A DNA stretch of 64,000 nt, taken from positions 372,001-436,000 of the forward strand of contig CAWDAI010000006.1 in NCBI GenBank assembly GCA_963800275.1. Reading direction: 5' to 3'. Positions 8,624 through 17,713 of this stretch are shown piece by piece. The translations under genes were made by a program, and so were the position numbers. Each line of letters starts with the position of its first letter. Position 1 is the stretch's first letter. Under the pieces are notes generated by a model that worked only from the letters and a program-made list of their open reading frames with translations, did not search any database and was not told where the DNA came from. The stretch comes from JAFMJV01 sp963800275. Its GTDB lineage: Bacteria; Chloroflexota; Limnocylindria; Limnocylindrales; CSP1-4.

Positions 8624-9376
8624 ATGATCGATCTGTCCGGCAAGCGCGCCCTCGTCACCGGCGGCTCGCGCGGGCTCGGGCGGGCCATCGCGCTGCGACT
8701 GGCGCGCCAGGGCGCCGACGTCGCGATCAGCTACCGGGGCAACGCCGATGCCGCCGCGGACGACGGTCGGCCGAGATCGAGGCCACGGGCGGCGTGGCCG
8801 TTGCCGTCCAGGCGCGACGTGTCCGATCCGGACGCCGCACAGGCGCGTCGTGGAGGCGTGCCCCGGGCGTTCGAGGAGCATCGACATCCTGGTCAACAAC
8901 GCCGGGATCACGCGCGACGACCTGATCATGCGCATGAGCTCGAGTCGTGGCGGGAGGTGCTCGAGACGAACCTCTTCGGGGCGTTCTACACGACCAAGGC
9001 CGTGACCCGCCCGATGCTCAAGGCGCCGCGGTGGCCGGATCGTGAACATCACCTCGGTCTCGGGTCAGGCCGGCCAGATGGGGCAAGCCAACTACCGCGC
9101 CGCCAAGGCCGGCCTCATCGGCCTGACCAAGGCCATCGCGCGCGAGCTCGCGTCGCGAGGCATCACGTGCAACGCGGTCGCCCCGGGCTTCGTCGAAACC
9201 GAGCTGACGCGCGACCTGCCGGACGCGCTCAAGCAGGAGATCGTGAGCCGCACGCCGCTGGGGCGCTTCGGCACGACGAGGAGGTCGCCGCCGCGGTGGC
9301 GTTCCTCGCGTCCGACGAGGCCGCGTTCATCACCGGTCAGGTGCTCGCGGTCGACGGCGGCCTGGTGATGATGTAG
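8624..9376 (+). CDS. fabG: 3-oxoacyl-ACP reductase FabG (frameshifted)
   Basis: ATG at 8624, then the Rossmann opening RALVTGGSRGLGRAIALRLA (NADPH site). Frame breaks occur near 8765, 8815, 8850, 8937, 9032 and 9278. The pieces read as a complete short-chain dehydrogenase: DILVNNAGITRDDLIMRM, then ITSVSGQAGQMGQANYRAAK carrying the catalytic Ser, Tyr and Lys, NAVAPGFVETELT, and the ending FITGQVLAVDGGLVMM at TAG 9374-9376. It reduces 3-oxoacyl-ACP and closes the fatty-acid operon. Normal SDR length (about 247 aa) once repaired. Confidence 0.85.
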   Translation: MIDLSGKRALVTGGSRGLGRAIALRLARQGADVAISYRGNADAAADDGRPRSRPRAAWPLPSRRDVSDPDAAQARRGGVPRAFEEHRHPGQQRRDHARRPDHAHELESWREVLETNLFGAFYTTKAVTRPMLKAPRWPDREHHLGLGSGRPDGASQLPRRQGRPHRPDQGHRARARVARHHVQRGRPGLRRNRADARPAGRAQAGDREPHAAGALRHDEEVAAAVAFLASDEAAFITGQVLAVDGGLVMM

Positions 9377-9401
9377 CCAGGACCGAGTAGGGTAGGCCGC
9401 G

Positions 9402-10505
9402 ATGGAGCTGCTGCGAACCTCGCGTCTGGCCAGCCTCTGCCTGGCACTTCTGGTGCTGTTCGCTCCGCTGCCGGCGACGGCCGTCTCACCACAGGCAGGA
9501 CCGACCGAGGACGGCCTGGCCGTGGCCATCGACGCCATGCGCCAGCTGGCCACCGACACGCGCAACAACAAACAGCAGAAGCAGACCACGCGGCCCAAGA
9601 AGGGCCTGCCCGTGAAGCTGGGCAAGGACGGGCGCCTGACGGTCCTGCTCATCGGCTCGGACTGGCGCGAGGACAGCGGCGGCGAGCGACTGGACGTGAT
9701 CATGGTCGCGACCATCGACCCGACCAACGGTCGTGCCGCCATCGTGAGCATCCCCCGCGACATGGGCGGCATCCCCTTCGCCGGCGGAGGCAGCAGCGGC
9801 GGGATGCGCGTCAACTCCATCTACTACCTCCGCTACCGCGACAACTCGCTGCCGCACGAGGCGGTCGATCGCAAGGCCCTCAAGCGCTTCAGCAAGGACA
9901 TCGGCAAGCTGCTCGGCACCCAGATCGACTACTGGGCCATGACGCGCTTCGGCACCTTCGCCAACCTCGTCAACGCGCTCGGCGGGCTGCGCGTGAACGT
10001 GGCCGAGGAGGTGCGCGACTCCTCCTATCACCACAAGCGCTCTCGGGGCATCTACTTCCCGGCCAAGGAGCGCTACAAGCTGCGTGGTGACCCGGCCTGC
10101 AAGCCGTATCCCGCCAAGTGCCACAGCGCGCTCGTCTTCGCACGCTCGCGCCACGGCACGTCGGGCACCGGCTACAACAGCGACTACACGCGCGCCGAAC
10201 GCCAGCAGGAGATGGTGCGGGCAGCCGTCCAGGGCATCATCGACGGGGGCTCCGGCACGGCCCTGCTGGGTCGTCTGCTCAAGGTTCGCGACAAGATCGA
10301 CACCAACATGCCCAAGACCATCGAGGCCGCCGGCCAGCTGTACGCCATGGTGCAGGACCTCAAGCTGCGCAAGAACGACATGAAGGTGTTCGCTCCCGCC
10401 ACCTGGGCCTCCACCGCGGCTGACGGCACTATCCGGCCCAACCTGGCCAGGATCCGCAGCTTCGTCGATCGCGCGTTCTACCCGGTCAAGGGCCAGGGTT
10501 CCTAG
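9402..10505 (+). CDS. LytR-CpsA-Psr (LCP) family cell-envelope transferase-like protein
   Basis: 367 aa. A signal peptide or anchor covers about residues 7-28 (LASLCLALLVLFAPLPATA). The LCP domain follows: LTVLLIGSDWR, RLDVIMVATIDP, VSIPRD, and the ARSRHGTSGTGYNSDYTRAERQQEMV block that holds conserved Arg residues binding pyrophosphate lipids. LCP proteins attach polymers from undecaprenyl-pyrophosphate to peptidoglycan or other acceptors outside the membrane. It follows fabG by 25 bp but its role is envelope assembly, so it may have its own promoter. Substrate is not predictable. Confidence 0.87.
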   Translation: MELLRTSRLASLCLALLVLFAPLPATAVSPQAGPTEDGLAVAIDAMRQLATDTRNNKQQKQTTRPKKGLPVKLGKDGRLTVLLIGSDWREDSGGERLDVIMVATIDPTNGRAAIVSIPRDMGGIPFAGGGSSGGMRVNSIYYLRYRDNSLPHEAVDRKALKRFSKDIGKLLGTQIDYWAMTRFGTFANLVNALGGLRVNVAEEVRDSSYHHKRSRGIYFPAKERYKLRGDPACKPYPAKCHSALVFARSRHGTSGTGYNSDYTRAERQQEMVRAAVQGIIDGGSGTALLGRLLKVRDKIDTNMPKTIEAAGQLYAMVQDLKLRKNDMKVFAPATWASTAADGTIRPNLARIRSFVDRAFYPVKGQGS

Positions 10506-10583
10506 CCGGTCGATCCGCGGGCGACCGCCCCGGCGGCCCGCGGCCGGTTCGCACTCACCCCGCGGCTGTGCCATCCTCGGGCT

Positions 10584-11867
10584 GTGAGCGACGCCATCAC
10601 CGGGTCCGGCCGGAGGCCGGAGGCTCCCGATCTCGAGATCGCCCCGGAGTCGAGTGCTGACGCCGCCCTCACCCGCCGGCTCCGGCGGACGCGCCAGGTC
10701 CTGCTCGCGAGCCTGGGAGTCTGCGCCGTGGTGGCGGTCTGGCTGCTGTACGACGAGGGCATCGCTCCGGCCGACCTGCTGCTCGCGACCGCGCTCGTGG
10801 CCCTGGCCCTTGCGCTCTACGTGATGGATGCCACCGCGGCCCTGCTGAGTCGCAACCGCCTGGAGCGCGAAGCGAGCATCCGGCGCATCGTGACCGGGCT
10901 CTCCCGCTCGGCCTCGGCGGAGTCGGTGGTGGAGACCGTCATCACCGACCTGCGCAATGCCACCGACGCCGACCACGTGGTGGTGGCGCGCGTGCAGGAG
11001 GACGACAGCGTCGAGGTCACACTGGTGGCCGCGCATGCCGACGCCCCACCCTCGCGCACCACGCTGCGTCCGGAGATCGACGCCACGCCCGGGCGTGTCC
11101 CCGGCGAATCGGCCGAGGGGGATGGGGAGGCGGTCGGGGCCTCCGATGAGGCCGCTCACGCGGCCGAGGAGATCGCCCGCCGGGTGCGTCGGGAGTACGG
11201 CCTGTCGCATACCCTCGCGACGCCGCTGGTCTCCGGGCGGCGCTTCCTGGGTGCGCTGCTGTTGGCGCGTCGAAGCCAGGAGGCGTGGGCCGATGGCGAC
11301 CGGCGCCTGCTGACCTGGGCGGCGGCCGAAGTGTCCTCGGCCTTCCAGCGCACGTACGTCCTCGCGGCCGCCGAGCGCGGGGCCAAGATCGACGCTCTCA
11401 CGGGCCTGCCCAACCGCCGCTACTTCGATGAGGCCCTCTCCATCGAGAGTCCGCGCCGGCGGGCCAACGACAGCCTGGGCATCCTGATGATCGACATCGA
11501 CCATTTCAAGATCCTCAACGACCGCTTCGGCCACGCGACCGGCGACCGGGTATTGCGAGCCGTGGCCACGGCCATCGCCCGCGCCGTACGTGACGAGGAC
11601 ACGCCCGCGCGGTACGGCGGCGAGGAGTTCGCCGTCCTGCTGCGCCAGGCCGACCGCGAGCAGGCGGTCGACGTGGGTGAGCGCATCCGGCGGTCGGTGG
11701 TCAAGCTGCACCCAGCCAGCCTGGGCATCACGGAGCCGGTGACCGTCTCGGTCGGTGTGGCCGTGGCCGGGCCGGAAGCGATCTCCGCGCGGCGGCTCGT
11801 TGAGCGTGCCGACCAGGCGCTCTACAAGGCCAAGCGCCAGGGTCGCGACCGCGTGATCGCGGCCTGA
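10584..11867 (+). CDS. Membrane-anchored GAF-GGDEF diguanylate cyclase
   Basis: 427 aa with GTG start. Two transmembrane helices lie at about residues 38-55 and 63-82, a GAF-like domain at about 100-255, and a GGDEF domain at 268-427. The active-site signature is GGEEF (345-349), preceded by DALTGLPNRRYFD and DIDHFKILND. An inhibitory-site motif RxxD (RDED, 336-339) sits exactly five residues before GGEEF, so product inhibition by cyclic di-GMP is expected. It should be catalytically active. The polX GTG starts 9 bp after its stop, suggesting co-transcription. Confidence 0.92.
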   Translation: MSDAITGSGRRPEAPDLEIAPESSADAALTRRLRRTRQVLLASLGVCAVVAVWLLYDEGIAPADLLLATALVALALALYVMDATAALLSRNRLEREASIRRIVTGLSRSASAESVVETVITDLRNATDADHVVVARVQEDDSVEVTLVAAHADAPPSRTTLRPEIDATPGRVPGESAEGDGEAVGASDEAAHAAEEIARRVRREYGLSHTLATPLVSGRRFLGALLLARRSQEAWADGDRRLLTWAAAEVSSAFQRTYVLAAAERGAKIDALTGLPNRRYFDEALSIESPRRRANDSLGILMIDIDHFKILNDRFGHATGDRVLRAVATAIARAVRDEDTPARYGGEEFAVLLRQADREQAVDVGERIRRSVVKLHPASLGITEPVTVSVGVAVAGPEAISARRLVERADQALYKAKRQGRDRVIAA

Positions 11868-11876
11868 GGGCGCGCA

Positions 11877-13718
11877 GTGTCCCCACGGGCGCGAAGCGCG
11901 CCACTGCCCGACGGCGGCGGCACACCGCTGACCAACGCCCGCCTCGGCGAGGAGCTGCGCGAGGTCGCCGACCTGCTCGAGATCAGGGGCGACTCCGGTT
12001 TCAAGGTCAACGCCTACCGCCGCGCGGCCGACTCGGTGGCGCGCGCCGGCTTCGACGTGGCCGCCGCCTACCGGGCCGGTGAGCGTCCGGCGCTACGGGG
12101 CGTGGGAGCGTCCATCTCCGAGCGGATAGAGGAGCTCGCGACCGAGGGCCGGATGACCTATCGCCAGGAGCTGCGGGCCGAGGTGCCGCCGACGCTCCTG
12201 GAGTGGCTGGCCATCCCCGGGGTCGGGCCGCGCACGGCAGGCGAGATCTGGCGCGCGCTCGGCATCGCCACCCTGGCCGAGCTGGAGGCCGCCGCCCGCG
12301 CAGGACAGCTGCGCGCGGTCCGCGGTGTCAGCGAGCGCACGGAGAAGCGGGTGCTCGAGGGCATCGCCGAGGTCGCCCGGCGGCCGCAGCGGCGCCTGCG
12401 CATCGACGAGGCTCACGCGCTCGCGGCGCGGGCGGTGGAGCTGGTGACGTCGCTGGCGGGAGTGCGCTCGGCGACCGCGGCGGGCTCGGTCCGTCGCTGG
12501 CGCGAGACGGTCGGTGACCTCGATCTGCTCGTCGAGACCGACGACCCGCCCGCTGTCCTGCAGCGCCTGCGTGCGTCGCCCGCGGTGGGCTCGGTCGCAG
12601 CCGGCCTGCGCGGCGGAAGCGACCGGGCCACCGTGCGCCTGCTCGACGGGCCGCAGCTCGACGTCATGACCATGCCCCCTGGGGCCGCGGGCAGCTACCT
12701 CGTGCACTTCACCGGCTCGGCGGAGCACAACGTGGCCCTGCGCCACCGGGCGCGCGAGGCCGGTTGGTCGCTGTCCGAGCGTGGGCTGGTGCCGCTGGCG
12801 CAGCCGGGGGCCCAGCCGCGCACGTTCTCAGACGAGCATGCGCTCTATCGCTGCCTGGGCCTCGACGAGATCCCGCCCGAGCTGCGGGAAGGCCGGGGCG
12901 AGGTGGAGGCTGCCGCGGCTGGAGGACTGCCGGCGCTCATCTCGCGCGACCAGCTGCGCGGCGATTGCCACAGCCACTCCGACTGGTCCGACGGCCGTGA
13001 GCCGCTGGAGGTGATGGTCGAGTCGGCCCGCGCGGATGGCCGTGGATACCAGGTCCTGACCGACCATTCCCAGAGCCTGGGCATCGCGCACGGGCTGAGC
13101 CCCGAGCGGGTGGAAGCCCAGCGGCGCATCATCGGCGAGCTCAACGAGCGTTTCGCGACGGAGGCCGCCCACGGCGAGACGCCAGCCGGGGCTGACAGCG
13201 AGTTCGTCCTGCTCCAGGGGACGGAGCTGGAGATCACGGTCGACGGTCGTCTCGACTACGAGGACGACCTCCTGGCCGGGTTCGACGTGGTCGTGGCTTC
13301 GCTCCACGTCGGCCGGCGACAGCCGCGAGCCCAGCTGATGGCGCGCTACGAGCTGGCCATGCGCAGCCCGCACGTGGATATCATCAGCCACCCATCCGGT
13401 CGCAAGATCGGCGCCCGCAGCGAGCTGGACCTCGACTGGGAACGCTTCTACCGGCTGGCTGCCGAGACCGGCACGCTGTTGGAGATCAACGGCAGTCCTG
13501 CTCGGCTCGATCTCGACGAGCACCGCATCCGGTCCGCGACCGAGGCCGGCTGCCGCTTCGTCATCGATAGCGACGCCCACGACCACAGCGAGTGGCAGAA
13601 CCTGGTCTGGGGCAGCGCCATCGCGCGGCGTGGCTGGGTGGGCCCGGGGCTCGTCGCCAATACCCTGCCGCGGGCGGCCTTCCAAGCGCTCATGCGCGAG
13701 AAGCCCCATCGCGTCTGA
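11877..13718 (+). CDS. polX: PolX-family DNA polymerase with PHP domain
   Basis: 613 aa, GTG start. The N-terminal helix-hairpin-helix part (LRGVGASISERI, IPGVGPRTAGEIW) is followed by a Pol-beta nucleotidyltransferase core: metal ligands D214 and D216 in TVGDLDLLV and the third Asp, D262, in LDVMTM. The C-terminal PHP phosphoesterase domain (about 360-600) has GDCHSHSDWSDG, TDHSQ, ISHPSGRKIG and DSDAHDH, consistent with an active metal-dependent 3'-5' exonuclease or AP-endonuclease. Family members act in base-excision and gap-filling repair. Length and order match bacterial PolX (about 570). Confidence 0.93.
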   Translation: MSPRARSAPLPDGGGTPLTNARLGEELREVADLLEIRGDSGFKVNAYRRAADSVARAGFDVAAAYRAGERPALRGVGASISERIEELATEGRMTYRQELRAEVPPTLLEWLAIPGVGPRTAGEIWRALGIATLAELEAAARAGQLRAVRGVSERTEKRVLEGIAEVARRPQRRLRIDEAHALAARAVELVTSLAGVRSATAAGSVRRWRETVGDLDLLVETDDPPAVLQRLRASPAVGSVAAGLRGGSDRATVRLLDGPQLDVMTMPPGAAGSYLVHFTGSAEHNVALRHRAREAGWSLSERGLVPLAQPGAQPRTFSDEHALYRCLGLDEIPPELREGRGEVEAAAAGGLPALISRDQLRGDCHSHSDWSDGREPLEVMVESARADGRGYQVLTDHSQSLGIAHGLSPERVEAQRRIIGELNERFATEAAHGETPAGADSEFVLLQGTELEITVDGRLDYEDDLLAGFDVVVASLHVGRRQPRAQLMARYELAMRSPHVDIISHPSGRKIGARSELDLDWERFYRLAAETGTLLEINGSPARLDLDEHRIRSATEAGCRFVIDSDAHDHSEWQNLVWGSAIARRGWVGPGLVANTLPRAAFQALMREKPHRV

Positions 13719-13730
13719 GGCCTGCCGCGG

Positions 13731-13759
13731 TGGGCAGTCAGCGCGAGTGGTGGTACGAT
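13731..13759 (+). promoter_or_regulatory. Candidate sigma70-like promoter for the TPR gene
   Basis: TGGGCA (13731-13736) and TACGAT (13754-13759) are separated by 17 bases; each matches 4 of 6 consensus positions. The gene start is at 13854, leaving an untranslated leader of about 85-90 bases. This is pattern-based only. Confidence 0.35.
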
Positions 13760-13853
13760 TTAGGTTCGCTACGCGTCACGTGTCCGTGCGCGCCTGCGTC
13801 ACCGTCGGACGCCGCCGGCGAACCGGCCCATATCCCACGCCCCTGAGGAACGA

Positions 13854-14801
13854 ATGAGCTTCGACCCGCTGACCGAGAACGAACCCGCCCCGTCGGCCAC
13901 CGCGCCCTCGAACGCCGTCACCGCCAGCCGCCTCAAGCGGCAGCTCGTGGACCAGGCCATCGACGCGGCCCGCCGGGCCCACTGGGCGGCCGCAGCCGAG
14001 ATCAACGAGCGCATCCTGGAGATGGGGCCGGACAGCGCGGCGGAGAACCGCACGGCCAAGGCCTACTGGGAGCTGGGCGAGCTGGGCAATGCCCGCGAGC
14101 ACTACCAATCGGCGCTGGCGCTCGATCCCACCAACCGCGTGGCCGAGCGCAACATCGGCCGCCTACGCATGCTCATGGTCGATGCCGGCTCCAAGACCGT
14201 GCCGGCGATGGAAGGCAGCAAGGCCCCCGTCTCCATCTTCGTGGAGGAGACCGGCAAGACCGGCTTCGCCCATCTCGTGGACCTGGCCAGCCCCATCGAC
14301 CTGGCCCAGGTGAACCCCGGGGACTTCGTCGAGCTCAGCCCCTCTGGCCCGCGCGTGGTGGCCAAGTCGAACGGCGTCAAGGTCGGAGCCGTCGAGCCGC
14401 GCGTGGCGGCCCGCTTGCTCAAGCTGATGGCAGATGGCAACAAGTACGCGGCCGGCGTCACCAGCCTCGGCGACGCGGACGTGCGCATCATCATCCGCGA
14501 GACCTACCAGGATCCCTCCAACTACGGCAAGGTCTCCTTCCCCACCGCCGCCAAGGTCTCGGACCTGCGGCCCTACACCAAGGGCACGCTGGTGCGCGAG
14601 GAGGCCGACCTCGAGGAGGACCTCGAGTTCGACGAGGAGCCCGAGTCCCTCGAGGATGTCGGTTCGGTCCTGCCCGCCGAGGAGCGCGCCGAGGAAGGGT
14701 TCCAGATCGAGGGCGAGGACTCCGGCGATGATGATGACGACGGTGACCTCGGCGACGACTTCGGCGGCGACGACGACGACGGGGATGACGAGGTCGAATA
14801 G
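13854..14801 (+). CDS. TPR-repeat protein with a strongly acidic C-terminal tail
   Basis: 315 aa. Residues about 25-110 contain helical TPR-like repeats (AHWAAAAEINERILEMGPDS; AKAYWELGELGNAREHYQSA followed by LALDP). Residues about 125-235 form a second region I do not recognise, with PVSIFVEETGKTGFAHL and VELSPSGPRVVAKSNGVKVG. The last 75 residues are almost all Asp, Glu and Gly, including a run of five Asp. No enzyme motif is visible. Acidic tails like this occur in proteins that bind basic partners or act as nucleic-acid mimics, but here that is inference. It stands alone with its own candidate promoter. Confidence 0.8.
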   Translation: MSFDPLTENEPAPSATAPSNAVTASRLKRQLVDQAIDAARRAHWAAAAEINERILEMGPDSAAENRTAKAYWELGELGNAREHYQSALALDPTNRVAERNIGRLRMLMVDAGSKTVPAMEGSKAPVSIFVEETGKTGFAHLVDLASPIDLAQVNPGDFVELSPSGPRVVAKSNGVKVGAVEPRVAARLLKLMADGNKYAAGVTSLGDADVRIIIRETYQDPSNYGKVSFPTAAKVSDLRPYTKGTLVREEADLEEDLEFDEEPESLEDVGSVLPAEERAEEGFQIEGEDSGDDDDDGDLGDDFGGDDDDGDDEVE

Positions 14802-14958
14802 CCTCCGGCCCTCCCGGTCCGTGGGAGCGGATGATCGATGCTGACCGGGTAGCGCACCACTGCTGCCGGGCGGGACTTGTGGCGAGGGTGTTTCAGCTGC
14901 AGGTGCTGACGGCGCCGGCAGCCGGCCGCGACGAGTCCCGATACACTCAGACGACCAC

Positions 14959-17676
14959 ATGGCGGACCAGCGACAACCTCTCCCGACTCCGGTGCATGGT
15001 CCTCGCCTGTCCGCGTTCGAGCGCCTCGCGCCCTCACCGGACATGGCCGCGGTCAGGGCCCAGATCGAATCCCGCACGAAGGCCGGCGACGTGGTGCTGG
15101 AGCTCCACGGGCGCGGCGGCTGGATCACCCGCGTGGCCATCGACGATCTGCGGCGCTCGTTCACCATCGAGACCACCGCCCTGACGCGGCTGGTGGCGGA
15201 GGTGGTGTTGCGTCCACCGGATCTGCGCCACTTCGACGCTGCCGTCTCCGGCATCGCGGTCGACGCCCGCGGCATGGAGGGGGGCTTGCGTGCGGCCATC
15301 GAGGCCAGCTACGCCTCGCGTTGCCCCGGTTGTGGCAACACCGTCACCGTCAGCGAGTTCATCTGGGATGCCGAGGCCACCGACCCCTCGGGTCGGACCT
15401 TCAGCTGCAGCCGCTGCCGCGACAGCCGCGCCGAGAAGCGACCCATCGCGGTCGAGCCGGATGACCTCTACCGTGCTCGCGCGGTCGACGCCGAGGCCGC
15501 ACGCGAGGTGCTCCGCTCGCGCTTCCCCACGCCGGAGGCCGGACATGCGCTACCCGACGAGCTGGTCGATCTCTTCCCGCCCCGGGCGCAAGTCGGGCTC
15601 GCGGCCATCATCGAGCGCATCGAGTCCGAGTTGCGCGCGCCGTCGGTGGAGGCCGCGCTGCGCCTGGCGGTCGTCCAGTCGGTGCTCCCCAGCAGTCGCC
15701 TGAACGGGTACCCGGGTCGCGTCGCGAGCGTACGCATCGCGGGCGGGCATGCCCGCGGCTCCAGCTCTCGCCGCTGGCGCGAGCGCAACGTGTGGAGCGT
15801 CTTCGAGGAAGGCGCTCGCTCGGTGCGAGCGTTCATCGCCGCCATCGACGCGGGTGGCGCCCGCACGCCCGCCCGGGTCGGGCCCGACCTGCGCGCGCTG
15901 CAGGACGGTTCGGCCAACGTGGCCCTGCGCTTCGGTATGCCCCATGGACGAGAGACGTTCGGCCCGCCCCCGCGCCCCGGTAGCGAGCCGGGCGCGCGTC
16001 CGCGCGTGCGTGCCGGCATCAAGCTGGTCCTGACCCAGCCGCCCATCCACTGGTCGCCCGACAGCCTGGCCTTCGCCTACCTGGCCTCCTCGCTGGCGAT
16101 CGGACCGGAAGGCGCCGCGACCCTTCCGCTGGCCAGCGTCTTCGGTTCGGGCTCGCGCTCGGAGTGGGCACGTGACGCGGCCACGCTGCAGCGCGCGCTG
16201 AGCGCGGTGCGACCCGTCCTCCTGCCCGACGCGCGAGCCGTGGTCATGCTCGACGGCGCGGGCCCCGAAGCCCTCGTGGCTACGGTCATCGGCGGCGTCG
16301 GAGCCGGCATGCGTGTCGACGACGCCGTCGTCGGCACGTCCGCCGCGGGCATGGAGGGCACGGTCGAGTTCGGGTTGCCACAGGCGGGCGACGCGGGGCG
16401 CGACGTGGCCATCCAGTCGGCTTCCGATCACGGCGGACCATTCCAGATCTCGGCCGTGGAATCGGCGGTGGCTGAGATCGCAGTGGCCGTCATGCAGCTC
16501 AGAGGTGAGCCCACCCGCTTCGACCGCATCCTCACGGAGGTCCTGCTGGGCCTCGATCATCTCGGTCATCTGCGACGCCTGGTGGGCACCCGCCGGACGC
16601 CTGAGCCGGAAGAGCAGACCGAGCGCGAGGCGGGTCTCTATGGCCTCGTCAGCGACGGTCCCGGGCGGGACCTCGAGGACCCGCGCGGCGATGACGGTCG
16701 CGAGGATCTGGAGGAGGCGGACGCGGCCGACACCGACGCGCCTCCGACACAGGAGCGCATCGACTGGCAAGACCGGGGACCGGCGAGCGACCCCGTGCGC
16801 CTGACCCTCGAGATGATCCGCAAGGAACTGCATCGGGCCGACCACCCGCGACTGCTGGAGCTGGAGGAGGACCTCTGGTGGCTGCGGGACCCGCGCGACC
16901 TGGCGGCCGCCAAGCCGCCGCTCTCGGAGCGGCTCGAATGGGGCATCTTCAGCCTGCTCAGCACCAGCGGCGGCATCAGCCGGGAGGCCTTCGACGAGCG
17001 GATCGAACGGCTCTATCGAGGGCCCGAGGCGCCGGACGAGGAGCTGGTCGCCGCCACGCTCGAAAGCTATCGCTCGCGTGTGCCGGCGGAGGACGGGCTC
17101 ATCCGCACCGATGAGGTGCTCCAGCAGCGCTTCGCCGAGCACGGCCAGATGGTGGGCCTGCTCACGGAGTTCGCCCATCGGGCGGGCTTGCGCGCATGGG
17201 TCTCCCAGCGCGAGCAGCGGCGTCGCTACGGGCATGGCCGCATCGGCGACCTCCTGGGCGAGCCGGAGCGGCGCGTCTACCTGCCGCTGGTCGCGCCGGG
17301 TCCGCAGGAAGTCCTTGAAGCCCTCGATTGCATCTGGTACATCCGCGGCAAGGGTGCCTTCCTCTTCGACGTCGAGTGGCAGGCCTCGCTCGACGAGCCG
17401 GTCATGAAACGAGGGCCGCGCATCGAGACCAACGACAATGTCGTCCGTTTCCTGGTCGTGCCCGACGAACGCACCCCGCTCCTGCGCGCTCGTCTGGAGC
17501 GATCGCCTCTGCTGCGCGCGCGCATGGACCGTGATAACTGGCATATCCTCAAGTGGAGCCACGTCCGTCGACTGCACGCCGGTCCACGGGCTGACCTCGC
17601 CGCCCTCAGCCCCCTGCTGGGCCTCGACCCCGAGATCGAACGGGGCGAGGACCAGATGGCCATGTTCGCCGGCTGA
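14959..17676 (+). CDS. Degenerate DNA methyltransferase-like protein with zinc ribbon and C-terminal nuclease-like domain
   Basis: 905 aa. The first 100 residues resemble the SAM-binding end of circularly permuted adenine-specific DNA methylases, but motif I is degraded to VLELHGRGGW (46-55). A zinc ribbon follows (C122, C125, C150, C153). Residues 218-290 look like the helical linker of DUF1156-type methylases. At 355-365 the catalytic DPPY is replaced by TQPPIHW. After an acidic linker (about 555-615), the C-terminus (about 690-900) resembles restriction-endonuclease-like folds: D790 in LDCIW and D804/E806 in FDVEW, then FLVVPDE. The methyltransferase is probably inactive; the nuclease-like part may bind or cut DNA. 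Assigned from motifs only. Confidence 0.6.
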   Translation: MADQRQPLPTPVHGPRLSAFERLAPSPDMAAVRAQIESRTKAGDVVLELHGRGGWITRVAIDDLRRSFTIETTALTRLVAEVVLRPPDLRHFDAAVSGIAVDARGMEGGLRAAIEASYASRCPGCGNTVTVSEFIWDAEATDPSGRTFSCSRCRDSRAEKRPIAVEPDDLYRARAVDAEAAREVLRSRFPTPEAGHALPDELVDLFPPRAQVGLAAIIERIESELRAPSVEAALRLAVVQSVLPSSRLNGYPGRVASVRIAGGHARGSSSRRWRERNVWSVFEEGARSVRAFIAAIDAGGARTPARVGPDLRALQDGSANVALRFGMPHGRETFGPPPRPGSEPGARPRVRAGIKLVLTQPPIHWSPDSLAFAYLASSLAIGPEGAATLPLASVFGSGSRSEWARDAATLQRALSAVRPVLLPDARAVVMLDGAGPEALVATVIGGVGAGMRVDDAVVGTSAAGMEGTVEFGLPQAGDAGRDVAIQSASDHGGPFQISAVESAVAEIAVAVMQLRGEPTRFDRILTEVLLGLDHLGHLRRLVGTRRTPEPEEQTEREAGLYGLVSDGPGRDLEDPRGDDGREDLEEADAADTDAPPTQERIDWQDRGPASDPVRLTLEMIRKELHRADHPRLLELEEDLWWLRDPRDLAAAKPPLSERLEWGIFSLLSTSGGISREAFDERIERLYRGPEAPDEELVAATLESYRSRVPAEDGLIRTDEVLQQRFAEHGQMVGLLTEFAHRAGLRAWVSQREQRRRYGHGRIGDLLGEPERRVYLPLVAPGPQEVLEALDCIWYIRGKGAFLFDVEWQASLDEPVMKRGPRIETNDNVVRFLVVPDERTPLLRARLERSPLLRARMDRDNWHILKWSHVRRLHAGPRADLAALSPLLGLDPEIERGEDQMAMFAG

Positions 17677-17713
17677 GCGCCAGGCTTCGATCATCAACGT
17701 CGAGGAGGTACCT

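Noticed and set aside
6115..9300. Programmed ribosomal frameshifting in fabF, accB, fabH and fabG
   Set aside because: Far too many sites, mixed +1 and -1, with no consistent slippery heptamer or downstream structure; consensus error is simpler.
9486..11711. 741-codon minus-strand frame across the LCP and GGDEF genes
   Set aside because: Spans two real plus-strand genes and has no recognisable domain; GC shadow.
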